Positions 7,711 to 14,944 of a stretch of DNA of 18,381 nucleotides are shown here, piece by piece. The translations under genes and the position numbers were made by a program. How positions within the stretch are numbered: position 1 is the stretch's first letter; every line of letters begins with the position of its first letter. The notes below the pieces were generated by a model. It made no database searches, had not been told where the DNA came from, and worked only from the letters and a program-made list of their open reading frames with translations. Origin of the DNA: Bacillota bacterium (GTDB lineage: Bacteria; Bacillota; Clostridia; Lachnospirales; Lachnospiraceae); assembly GCA_017861355.1 (NCBI GenBank), contig JAGFXQ010000053.1, forward strand, positions 1-18,381, given 5' to 3'.

Positions 7711-7743
7711 AAAAAGCGAAAGCTTTATATATAGAAGCTTTCG
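7711..7743 (-). terminator. Terminator of the dpaA-dpaB-asnB direction
   Basis: CGAAAGCTT (7717-7725) and AAGCTTTCG (7735-7743) form a perfect nine-pair stem with a nine-base loop. On the minus strand it is followed by one C and then five T residues (7715-7711). This is an intrinsic terminator for transcripts coming from asnB, about 235 bases after its stop. The 189-bp palindrome would therefore lie in the asnB 3' untranslated region. Confidence 0.7.
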
Positions 7744-7749
7744 ATAACA

Positions 7750-7938
7750 GAAGGTTGCTTGGGCTTAAGCTGACAGGGGCAAAACTGTTTTTCGTTATGA
7801 CCAACGGATGGTCGAAGCAGTGCGAAGCAGAACGACACAAGCAATATCTGTGTCGATTCTGAGACGAACTGCTGACCAGCTGTTGGGCATCCGAAAAACA
7901 TTGCCTTGCCCCTGTCAGCTTAAGCCCGAGCAACCTTC
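7750..7938. repeat. 189-bp rod-like palindrome (MITE-like element or structured RNA)
   Basis: The outer arms 7750-7782 and 7906-7938 are inverted copies of 33 bases with a single difference (T7760 opposite G7928). Pairing continues inward: 7786-7794 with 7892-7900 (nine pairs), 7797-7799 with 7888-7890, 7801-7805 with 7882-7886, 7809-7813 with 7874-7878, 7816-7821 with 7868-7873, 7828-7832 with 7857-7861, and 7833-7839 with 7849-7855 around a nine-base loop. The whole element folds as one rod. It appears more GC-rich than its AT-rich flanks. No target-site duplication is evident and no protein is encoded. It may be a miniature inverted-repeat element, a dispersed repeat or an RNA. Confidence 0.75.
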
Positions 7939-7975
7939 CCCTATGCCATAGCCTCCCCTTTGTCGCGACCCCGAT

Positions 7976-9826
7976 TCACACCAGCTCAACATGATACTTG
8001 CCCAACCAATAGTTAATCTGAAGCAGATAGGCAATCAGTTGAGGGCCGGCCATCAGTTGCCCATACCAGGGCTTTCCGTAATCGGAGGGAGAACGAAGGA
8101 ATGTTTTTACCATACCGATATCTAAGAGGGGCCGGATCGGGGCATTCGAATCGGATAAGATATCAAGTAGTCGATTACCGAGAAGTTTTTCATAATCCGG
8201 ATGATAAGTCTTGGGATAGGGACTTTTCTTGCGAAACAGAATCTCATCCGGGACAAGACCCCTGCCGGCATCCCGAAGCAGACCTTTTACGACTCCATCC
8301 TTCGCCTTCATTGAGTAAGGCACATTCCAGACATATTCAACAATCCGATGGTCGGCAAAGGGAACTCTCGCTTCGAGACCGGAGAACATGCTGCAACGGT
8401 CCATGCGGTCTAGCAGGGTGACCATGAACCATTTGAGGTTAAGGTAGGCGATCTCTCTACGGCGTGCCTCCACGGGATTTTCACCGATCAGCCGGGGAAC
8501 TTCGGATATGGATTTTTCGTAAGCTGCTTGAACATAACCATCCAGATCGATTGAGGATAGAAGGTCACCGGAGAGTAAAAACTTCCGCGTATCCATACTG
8601 GTTGACCATGGAAAGGTATTCTTTGCCATGAGCTCCGGACGATTGATCCATGGATAACCGCCGAAAATCTCATCCGCACATTCTCCGGTAAGTGTCACTT
8701 TGGTCTGTGCGGCAACCTTACCGCAGAAGTAAAGGAGAGAAGATTCAACATCTGCCATATTTGGAAGATCTCTGGCGTCCACGGCTGGATAAAGACAATC
8801 TGCTAAGTCAAGATTATCACACTCCAGATAGGTGTGACGACTCCCGACATAGTCAATCATAATGTCAACATAGGGGCGATCCTCTGACGGTTGGAAGGAA
8901 TTCGATTGAAAATGCTTTGCATTATCCTTAAAATCGAATGAAAAGGTTCGCAGCTCTAACCCCTGTTTTTTTAACTCCTTGGCACATATGGCTGTAACTA
9001 AGCTGCTATCCACACCACCGGATAACAGGGTGCTGATCGGAATATCAGAAATCATCTGACGTTTGACGGCATCATATAGCAGAAAAGAAGTCTTCTCAAC
9101 AGTGGTTTCGTAGGAATCCTCATGAGGAGCGCTGATTAAGGACCAATAAGGACTTTCCTTTAGCCCTTGCTCGTTAAATGTGAGGAGATTTCCTGCCATT
9201 ACTTCATGGATATTCTTGAACACACCTTTGCCATAAGATTTGGCAGGACCGAGCCCAAAGATCTCGCACAAGCCGTCGGCATCTACTTGAGGCTTGATCC
9301 CCGGATATTCAAATAAGGCTTTCATCTCAGAAGAGAAAATGAGAGTTTGATTTTGTATTGTATAAAATAACGGCTTTACCCCGAAACGGTCTCTGGCGAG
9401 GTAAAGTGTGCTGTTGCTCTCATCCCATACAGCAAAAGCAAAGATGCCATTTAGCTCCTTCACAAATTCACTGCCATAAGCCATAAATCCGGTTAAGATA
9501 ACTTCGGTATCTGTATGAGTTTTAAAGAGATAACCAAGATTCACTAAGTTATCTCTCAACTCAGTAGTATTATATAACTCTCCATTGTAGATGATGGTGT
9601 AGGAAGCACCGGATTTCTGCTTTGTAATAGGCTGGTGTCCGCGGTTTAGATCGATAATTGATAATCTTGTATGAGCCATCCCGATTTGAGAGGATAGATA
9701 TTCGCCAGAATCATCCGGTCCACGGTGAACTAATTTCTGTCTCATTGCTAACAATGTGTTGTTCCATCTCTCATAGTTTCCTGTGTAATCCATACTAATA
9801 TTGCAGAAACCGGTTATCCCACACAT
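7976..9826 (-). CDS. asnB: Asparagine synthetase (glutamine-hydrolysing), possibly sporulation-linked
   Basis: The enzyme makes asparagine from aspartate, glutamine and ATP in the cytoplasm. Its 616 residues carry both modules. The N-terminal class II glutaminase begins with the nucleophile C2 (MCGITGF) and contains RGPDDSG (35-41) and the YNGELYN loop (80-86). The synthetase domain has the ATP pyrophosphatase loop LLSGGVDSS (267-275) and the downstream LTGECADEIFGGY segment (379-391). GAGGTGAT lies four bases before the ATG. It starts 107 bases after dpaB on the same strand, with only a weak hairpin between, so it may share the dpa transcript. Bacillus subtilis has a sporulation-expressed paralogue, AsnO, of similar length; the context here suggests a like role. 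An alternative is amidation of diaminopimelate in peptidoglycan, done by some members of this family. Confidence 0.93.
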   Translation of the reverse strand: MCGITGFCNISMDYTGNYERWNNTLLAMRQKLVHRGPDDSGEYLSSQIGMAHTRLSIIDLNRGHQPITKQKSGASYTIIYNGELYNTTELRDNLVNLGYLFKTHTDTEVILTGFMAYGSEFVKELNGIFAFAVWDESNSTLYLARDRFGVKPLFYTIQNQTLIFSSEMKALFEYPGIKPQVDADGLCEIFGLGPAKSYGKGVFKNIHEVMAGNLLTFNEQGLKESPYWSLISAPHEDSYETTVEKTSFLLYDAVKRQMISDIPISTLLSGGVDSSLVTAICAKELKKQGLELRTFSFDFKDNAKHFQSNSFQPSEDRPYVDIMIDYVGSRHTYLECDNLDLADCLYPAVDARDLPNMADVESSLLYFCGKVAAQTKVTLTGECADEIFGGYPWINRPELMAKNTFPWSTSMDTRKFLLSGDLLSSIDLDGYVQAAYEKSISEVPRLIGENPVEARRREIAYLNLKWFMVTLLDRMDRCSMFSGLEARVPFADHRIVEYVWNVPYSMKAKDGVVKGLLRDAGRGLVPDEILFRKKSPYPKTYHPDYEKLLGNRLLDILSDSNAPIRPLLDIGMVKTFLRSPSDYGKPWYGQLMAGPQLIAYLLQINYWLGKYHVELV

Positions 9827-9933
9827 GCTATCACCTCATATGATATTTTTAATTTTTATTATTATGCGATTATGCCACCCAAACATGGGAGGCTGGCTAC
9901 TGAAGGAAGGTTATATATATAGAAGAAAGAGAA

Positions 9934-10521
9934 TCAAAGAGGAGCCAGTACGATGGGTTGTAACTGCCTGCCCTCGAGTGCATCCTCCATAGCTGCCTGC
10001 ATCAGATCAAAATGAGCGACCATGGAATAAGGTTTTGTTTTATAATTATCCTGCCTGAACGGTACAAAATAGACGTTTTTGGCCCAGAGTAATTGTCCGA
10101 GGTTCTTCAGATTATTACTTAATGCATCATTCGTGGCAATAGCAATTACGACCGGTTTGTTGTTACGTAGCTGGCTTTTCACTGCCATAAGAACAGGAGA
10201 ATCTGTAATAGCATTGGCAAGTTTAGCAAGCGTATTGCCGGTACAGGGTGCTATAATTACAATATCAAACAGATTTTGTGGTCCGATTTTTTCTGCTTCT
10301 ACAATCGTTGTAATCGGATCCTTACCTGTAATTGTTTTCGCTTTATTAAGAAAATCATTTGCCTTACCGAAGCGGGTATCAGTTATCTGTGAGCGGTCTG
10401 AGAAGATAGTAGTTACCTCGTTATTTCTCTGAACAAGCTGTTCAATCTGTGGGAATACGTTATCATATGTGCAATAGGAGCCGGTTAGGGCCACACCAAT
10501 TTTCTTTCCACTGAGAGTCAT
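9934..10521 (-). CDS. dpaB: Dipicolinate synthase subunit B
   Basis: This flavoprotein-like subunit works with DpaA to make dipicolinic acid, the spore-core calcium chelator, from a lysine-pathway intermediate in the mother cell. The 195 residues match SpoVFB: GKKIGVALTGSYCTYD (5-20), the TRFG motif (49-52), APCTGNTLAKLANAITDSP (91-109) and RNNKPVVIAIATNDAL (119-134). The start was set at ATG 10521, one base after the dpaA stop, because AAGAAGTGAT is well placed for it. A GTG three codons upstream (10530) would overlap dpaA and is less likely. Close packing with dpaA indicates translational coupling. In Bacillus the pair is followed by asd, dapG and dapA; here asparagine synthetase follows instead. 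Confidence 0.94.
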   Translation of the reverse strand: MTLSGKKIGVALTGSYCTYDNVFPQIEQLVQRNNEVTTIFSDRSQITDTRFGKANDFLNKAKTITGKDPITTIVEAEKIGPQNLFDIVIIAPCTGNTLAKLANAITDSPVLMAVKSQLRNNKPVVIAIATNDALSNNLKNLGQLLWAKNVYFVPFRQDNYKTKPYSMVAHFDLMQAAMEDALEGRQLQPIVLAPL

Positions 10522-10522
10522 T

Positions 10523-11398
10523 TTAATCACTTCTTTCTTTGATCATCGTAAGGATTGTAGTTGCTAAAATATCTGCCGAAGTCTTAGGAGCTACCTTGCC
10601 TGGCAGACCCAGGCACAATTTAGCATTCAGATGAAGCTTTTCGGCATAAGAATAATCAAGCCCACCGGGAGCGGAAGCAATATCAATAATACATACTTGT
10701 TTATTGACATAGTCCAGACAATCGTGGGTCAGTATTGGAGAAGGTACGGTATTAAATATATAATCACAGGAAGGGAGAATACATTTTAAATAAGGAAAAG
10801 CGACGGTAGAAAGACCGGCTGCTTCCGCTGAGGCCAGTGCTTCCGCGCTGCGAGCTGCCACAAGCACATGAGAGTCCAACGCCTTTAGCTTTGCGGCAAG
10901 TACTTTAGCACATCGGCCATATCCCAGTACGAGACATTTGCTTGCATGCAGATTAATATCACTTGCAGCGATTGCTTCCATTATGCTGCCTTCTGCAGTT
11001 GCAATTGCATTCAGGATTGTAATTCTCTCATCCTTCATCAGATCATAATAATATATACCCTTTTCTTCGCAAGCTTTTGTAATCTGGGGAGGTAGTATGC
11101 CACCGAATAGGAGATGATCTTTAGATAATAACTTCACGGCTTCTGCCAGAGTAAGATCCTCCGCGGTGGAAGCCGCATTAATACGGACCTGATCCCTGGA
11201 CACGGGAATCGGGAAGACAAGTACGCTACTGCCGCTAAACAGCTCACCCAGTGAAGATAATACTGTGCAGTACTCATGAGTAATCGGTGTCGGAATCTCG
11301 TAAGTTCCTACCGAATAACCCTTTGAAAGGAAATAATGGACCATATATACCTGGCGGTTATCGCCACCTACGATTCCGATATCATACTTTGGGATCAT
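10523..11398 (-). CDS. dpaA: Dipicolinate synthase subunit A
   Basis: This is the dehydrogenase-like subunit of dipicolinate synthase (SpoVFA type), active in the mother cell during late sporulation. The 291 residues contain an N-terminal Rossmann-like segment (DIGIVGGDNRQ, about 6-16) and a second nucleotide-binding segment (CLVLGYGRCAK, about 155-165), followed by NTVPSPIL and the CLGLPGKVAPKTSADI stretch near the C-terminus, which is typical of the family. The longest frame begins four codons earlier (11410), but that ATG contains the ribosome binding site GGAGG, which is spaced correctly for the ATG at 11398. It is first in a dpaA-dpaB-asnB run. The presence of both subunits indicates that the organism uses the dedicated synthase and not the Etf-dependent route of some Clostridium species. 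Confidence 0.95.
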   Translation of the reverse strand: MIPKYDIGIVGGDNRQVYMVHYFLSKGYSVGTYEIPTPITHEYCTVLSSLGELFSGSSVLVFPIPVSRDQVRINAASTAEDLTLAEAVKLLSKDHLLFGGILPPQITKACEEKGIYYYDLMKDERITILNAIATAEGSIMEAIAASDINLHASKCLVLGYGRCAKVLAAKLKALDSHVLVAARSAEALASAEAAGLSTVAFPYLKCILPSCDYIFNTVPSPILTHDCLDYVNKQVCIIDIASAPGGLDYSYAEKLHLNAKLCLGLPGKVAPKTSADILATTILTMIKERSD

Positions 11399-11420
11399 AA
11401 TAACCTCCATTCATGAATCT

Positions 11421-11449
11421 CTATCCTTTATGCCACATTATATGTCTGT
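11421..11449 (-). promoter_or_regulatory. Possible sporulation promoter of dpaA
   Basis: On the minus strand ACAG (11446-11449) is followed by two CATA elements, CATATAAT (11437-11444) and CATAAAGGATAG (11421-11432). They resemble the -10 regions of mother-cell sigma E and sigma K respectively, though neither is a full match. In Bacillus the dpa operon depends on sigma K. A weak sigma-A alternative (TTGCTA, 17 bases, TATACA) also overlaps this region. Confidence 0.3.
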
Positions 11450-11584
11450 ATATGAAAAATGTGAATGTATAGCAAAATGCGACAAAGCTTGTCTAATGCT
11501 GTTAATTACAGACTAAACAAGACGAAACGAGACATAATAATACATCATTTCAAGAATTTAACGCGTAGAATTAAAGTTCTTATC

Positions 11585-11613
11585 TTGACTAATATTCATT
11601 TTTGTATTAGAAT
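11585..11613 (+). promoter_or_regulatory. Promoter of oppA
   Basis: TTGACT (11585-11590; 5 of 6) and TAGAAT (11608-11613; 5 of 6) with a 17-base spacer. The start near 11620 gives a leader of about 73 bases that contains a hairpin. Upstream, CTTGT (11488-11492), CTGT (11499-11502), ACAG (11508-11511) and ACAAG (11517-11521) form a loose dyad that may be a regulator site. Confidence 0.7.
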
Positions 11614-11633
11614 GTTTGTATCATTTATATACT

Positions 11634-11664
11634 AAGGAAGTGTATGGTAATATACTTCCTTTTT
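11634..11664 (+). promoter_or_regulatory. Terminator-like hairpin in the oppA leader (possible attenuator)
   Basis: AAGGAAGTGTAT (11634-11645) pairs with ATATACTTCCTT (11650-11661) around GGTA, giving twelve pairs with one G-U; T residues run from 11660 to 11664. It stands between the promoter and the ribosome binding site. Its 3' arm and T-run (11655-11664) can also pair with the oppA site AAAAAGGAGG (11672-11681), with ten pairs including one G-U and a seven-base loop. The two folds exclude each other. Confidence 0.6.
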
Positions 11665-11692
11665 ATATAGGAAAAAGGAGGAGAATATATTT

Positions 11693-13354
11693 ATGAGATT
11701 AAAGAAATTACTTGCCGTGATGCTTGTGTTAGCAATGACAGTGTCTATGTTTACCGCATGCGGCAAAAAAGAAGAGAGCGCAGGCACAGATACTCAAGCA
11801 TCTGATGATAGAAGCGCTTACCCTGGAACAGCTGAGGCTAATTCCATTACAGTAAACATTGCATCCGAACCCCCGGAAATGTGCTCTATCACAACAACTG
11901 ATACCACATCCTTCTCGGTACTTCGTCATGTAGTTGAGAATCTTGTTACCCTTGATGCGAACGATAAGGTTCAGCCCGGTGTAGCAAAAGAGTGGACTGT
12001 CAGCGATGATGGTTTAGTTTATACCTTCAAGCTTCGTAATGATATGAAGTGGTCTAACGGTGAGCCTGTTACTGCAAAAGACTTCATCTTTGCTTGGACC
12101 TCTCTATTAACACCTGATTTCGCAGCTGATTATGCATACTTCGGCTATATCTTCAAGAATGGTCTTGCATACAATAGTGGTGAGGTTGGTGCTGATCAAC
12201 TTGGCTTCAAGGCTCCTGATGATTACACCTTAGAGGTTACTCTTGAGAACCCTACCTCTTATTTCCTTGATACCTTAGCATTCGGTGTATTTGCACCCGT
12301 TAATGAGAAGGCATACAATGAATTCGGTACAGCTTATGGTACTGATGCTGATAAGATGGTTTACAATGGTGCTTTCACCATGACCTCTTGGGAACATGAG
12401 AACAAAATCGTTCTTACCAAGAACCCTGATTACTATAATGCTAAGAATATCGCACTTGATGCAATCAACATGGTTATGATCAATGATTCTAACGCAGCTC
12501 TGAATGCATTCAAAGCTGGTGAAGTTGATGTTATCGGTCTTACCGGTGATCAGTCTAAGTTATTAAAGGGTGAAGGCTTCCCTGTATATACCTATGATGA
12601 TGGTGCTACATTCTACTTAGAGTTCAACACCACGGATCAATTCCTTGGCAATGCTAACCTTCGTACCGCCATTACCTACGCTGTAGATAAGCAGGCTTTC
12701 GTTGACAGCATCGTTAAGAATAGCTCTAAAGCAGCAGTTTCCTTTACTGCTCCTGCAATCAACGGTTTAGAGAAGAAGTTCAATGAAGAAGTTGGCGCAT
12801 TAGTACCTACTCTTGATGCAGCTAAAGCAAAAGAATATTTTGACAAGGCTAAGCAGGAGCTTGGTGTTGATACAATTAAGATTACTATGATCTGTGATGA
12901 CGGCGACGTTGCTATCAAGAATGCTGCTTTCGTACAGGAACAGTTAAAGACAAACCTTCCTGGTCTTGAGATCGAAGTTGAGTCCATGCCTTTCAAGAGC
13001 AGACTTGAGAGAATGTCTAACAAAGACTTCTCCATGGTATTTGCTGGTTGGGGCCCTGACTACAACGATCCTATGACATTCCTTGATATGTTCGAGACAG
13101 GAAACGGTAACAACCATACAAGCTACAGCAGTGCAGCTTATGATGAGTTACTTGACAAAGTCCGTGTAACCTTAGATCCCAAAGAGCGTTTTGGCTATTT
13201 AATGGATCTTGAGAAGTTATTAATGACTGATCTTCCGATCGCTCCTGTTTACTGGAGAGCAAGAGATTATGTCATGAGTGGAAAGATCGCTTCTGGCGTT
13301 GTAAGAACTGCTTTCCAAGATATGAACTACAAGAATGTTAAATTAGCAAAATAA
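11693..13354 (+). CDS. oppA: Oligopeptide-binding lipoprotein of an ABC importer (SBP family 5)
   Basis: This extracellular receptor captures peptides and delivers them to the OppBC channel. The 553-residue precursor has a basic start, a hydrophobic segment and a lipobox (FTAC) whose cysteine C23 would be lipidated, followed by a charged linker. The family 5 pattern is clear: VAKEWTVSDDGLVYTFKLR (about 94-112) with NGEPVTAKDFIFAW just after, and a later AIAYAVDK-like segment (TAITYAVDKQAF). GGAGG is spaced 11 bases before the ATG. Codon use looks strongly biased, as expected for an abundant protein. It has its own promoter and a downstream hairpin and is separated from oppB by about 640 bp of repeats. 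Peptide specificity (oligo- versus dipeptide, or nickel) cannot be told; the partners are typical peptide permeases. Confidence 0.94.
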   Translation: MRLKKLLAVMLVLAMTVSMFTACGKKEESAGTDTQASDDRSAYPGTAEANSITVNIASEPPEMCSITTTDTTSFSVLRHVVENLVTLDANDKVQPGVAKEWTVSDDGLVYTFKLRNDMKWSNGEPVTAKDFIFAWTSLLTPDFAADYAYFGYIFKNGLAYNSGEVGADQLGFKAPDDYTLEVTLENPTSYFLDTLAFGVFAPVNEKAYNEFGTAYGTDADKMVYNGAFTMTSWEHENKIVLTKNPDYYNAKNIALDAINMVMINDSNAALNAFKAGEVDVIGLTGDQSKLLKGEGFPVYTYDDGATFYLEFNTTDQFLGNANLRTAITYAVDKQAFVDSIVKNSSKAAVSFTAPAINGLEKKFNEEVGALVPTLDAAKAKEYFDKAKQELGVDTIKITMICDDGDVAIKNAAFVQEQLKTNLPGLEIEVESMPFKSRLERMSNKDFSMVFAGWGPDYNDPMTFLDMFETGNGNNHTSYSSAAYDELLDKVRVTLDPKERFGYLMDLEKLLMTDLPIAPVYWRARDYVMSGKIASGVVRTAFQDMNYKNVKLAK

Positions 13355-13410
13355 TATAGTTGATTAATGGATCATTTTGCAAATTCGTGTTATGAATTTG
13401 ACTTGAGGTG

Positions 13411-13442
13411 GTGCGGGCTGAACTTTAACCCGCACTTCCCTT
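13411..13442 (+). terminator. Hairpin after oppA (partial terminator or mRNA stabiliser)
   Basis: GTGCGGG (13411-13417) pairs with CCCGCAC (13429-13435) around an 11-base loop, about 56 bases after the oppA stop. The tract after it, TTCCCTTAT, is a poor T-run, so read-through to oppB is likely. Confidence 0.55.
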
Positions 13443-13495
13443 ATGTATAGCGAAAATCCCCAACAATTCCCTGCCGAAAAATAACGAAAAAAAGC

Positions 13496-13524
13496 ACGAC
13501 ATTTGTGTTATTATATAGTATAAT
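13496..13524 (+). promoter_or_regulatory. Candidate promoter at the edge of the repeat array
   Basis: ACGACA (13496-13501; 4 of 6) and a perfect TATAAT (13519-13524) are 17 bases apart. The -10 is the first base block of repeat unit 1. It could transcribe the array and oppBCDF. The TATAAT recurs at the start of each repeat unit without a matching -35, so it may belong to the repeat rather than to a promoter. Confidence 0.35.
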
Positions 13525-13790
13525 GAGCGAAGTGAACATACCGCAAGCTTGCTTGTGGGTATGCGAGCGAAGTGAAGATCATGAACATGGTTCACGTTCA
13601 TGATATAATGAGCGAAGTGAACATACCGCAAGCTTGCTTGTGGGTATGCGAGCGAAGTGAAGATCATGAACATGCTTGAAGATCATGAACATGCTTTATG
13701 TTCATGATATAATAAGCGGAGCGAGGAAATGAAAGCTTGCTTTCGATTTCCGAACGAAGCAAAGATCATGAACATGGTTCACGTTCATGA
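13519..13790. repeat. Three-unit palindromic repeat array between oppA and oppB
   Basis: The units are 13519-13603 (85 bp), 13604-13707 (104 bp) and 13708-13790 (83 bp). Each starts TATAAT and holds a first stem, then a second stem TCATGAAC / GTTCATGA. Units 1 and 2 are near identical; unit 3 is diverged. The first stem is CATACC, CAAGC / GCTTG, GGTATG in units 1 and 2, but GGAAAT, AAAGC / GCTTT, ATTTCC in unit 3, so both sides changed together. AGCGAAGTGAA flanks the first stem on both sides in units 1 and 2. Unit 2 has a 19-base internal duplication. This is a REP/BIME-like element; no protein is encoded. Confidence 0.85.
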
Positions 13791-13812
13791 TACAAAAAAA
13801 TAGATCTATGAT

Positions 13813-13927
13813 AGAATTGTCATCCTATATTACTTTTCTGAGTGCGTATTAATGTCTGTCACTTTATTCGTTTAAATCAGTACATCAATGAGCAATTCTT
13901 GGTAAAGCAATATAGGACAACAATTCT
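13813..13927. repeat. 115-bp imperfect inverted-repeat element before oppB
   Basis: Arms 13813-13833 and 13907-13927 pair over 21 positions with three mismatches (AGAATTGT and TCCTATATT are exact on both sides). Part of the interior can pair too (ATTAATGT near 13849 with ACATCAAT near 13882). No T-run follows and no target duplication is clear. The rest of the gap up to 13995 holds only a weak possible oppB promoter (TTCATA 13934-13939, TATAAC 13958-13963). Confidence 0.55.
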
Positions 13928-13995
13928 TCTAGATTCATAAGTTTTATTGTTCCTTATTATAACAAAATATTAAAGATAAGAAAGGAGGATTGCAA

Positions 13996-14940
13996 GTGTT
14001 TAAATATATTGTAAAACGAATAGCATATGCATTGTTGACATTACTTGTGTTAACAGCACTGACATTTTTTATGATGCGATTGTTACCCGGCGATCCCTTT
14101 ATTGGTGAGAAAGCAATCCCGGAGACAACATTAAAGGCTTTAAATGCGAAATATGGATTGAATCAGCCGATTTATGTTCAGTTATGGATGTATATGAAGA
14201 ACGTACTTCAAGGTGATTTAGGTTTATCCATTCATTATAATCGTCCTGTAAATGATATTATTGCACAAGCATTTCCGTACTCATTCGATTTAGGAATGAG
14301 AGCATTGGTTTTTGCTACTGTTATGGGTATTTTACTCGGAATCGTAGCAGCAGTAAAAAGAGGTACAAAATGGGATACAATTACGATGTTAATTGCTATC
14401 ATCGGTGTATCTGTTCCCGGTTTCATTATCGGAGCAATTCTTCAGTATTTCTTGGGATTAAAACTGTTTCAAGCAACCGGTATTCGTTTCTTCCCGATCA
14501 CGGGTTGGAATTCCTTCGCAAGTAAGCTGTTGCCTTCCTTTGCGCTAAGCTTTGGTTCCCTAGCAACAATCTCAAGATTAATGAGAACCAGTATGTTGGA
14601 TGTTCTTGGTCAGGATTATATTAAAACTGCAAAATCCAAGGGCTTATCCCAAAAGAAGATTATCTGGAAGCATGCGGTTCGTAATGCGATCATGCCAATT
14701 ATTACGGTATTAGGTCCAATCGCTGCAGCTGTTCTTACCGGAGCCTTTGTTGTTGAGAATATCTTCTCTATTCCAGGCATGGGTAAATTCTTTGTATTGA
14801 GTATCCAGACACAGGATTATACGATGATTTCCGGAACTACATTGTTTTATGGAGCCTTTTTAGTAATTGCGAATCTCATTGTAGATATTGCTTATGGTTT
14901 CATTGACCCCCGTGTAAAGATTGCGGATGCGAAGGAGTGA
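13996..14940 (+). CDS. oppB: Oligopeptide ABC transporter permease OppB
   Basis: This is one of two membrane subunits that form the peptide channel. The 314 residues begin FKYIVKRIAYALLTLLVLTAL, the first membrane span, followed by the conserved FFMMRLLPGDPF (24-35). Five more spans are visible at about 100-120, 130-152, 178-196, 235-258 and 283-302. The loop that contacts the ATPases (the EAA motif) is GQDYIKTAKSKGLSQKKI (205-222). The start is a GTG at 13996: GGAGG is seven bases upstream. A TTG two codons earlier is too close to that site. It overlaps the ribosome binding site of oppC and heads the tightly packed oppBCDF set. Confidence 0.95.
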   Translation: MFKYIVKRIAYALLTLLVLTALTFFMMRLLPGDPFIGEKAIPETTLKALNAKYGLNQPIYVQLWMYMKNVLQGDLGLSIHYNRPVNDIIAQAFPYSFDLGMRALVFATVMGILLGIVAAVKRGTKWDTITMLIAIIGVSVPGFIIGAILQYFLGLKLFQATGIRFFPITGWNSFASKLLPSFALSFGSLATISRLMRTSMLDVLGQDYIKTAKSKGLSQKKIIWKHAVRNAIMPIITVLGPIAAAVLTGAFVVENIFSIPGMGKFFVLSIQTQDYTMISGTTLFYGAFLVIANLIVDIAYGFIDPRVKIADAKE

Positions 14941-14944
14941 TGAG

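Noticed and set aside
7646..7933. 95-residue minus-strand frame over the rod palindrome
   Set aside because: It is created by the inverted repeat, lacks a ribosome binding site and runs into low-complexity AT-rich sequence. Such frames are artefacts of dispersed repeats.
7750..7938. Retron msr-msd RNA
   Set aside because: No reverse transcriptase gene is present in the window, and the rod lacks the separate flanking repeat layout of a retron.
13519..13790. CRISPR-like array
   Set aside because: The repeated parts are long and nearly contiguous, with no unique spacers of even length, and no cas genes are near.
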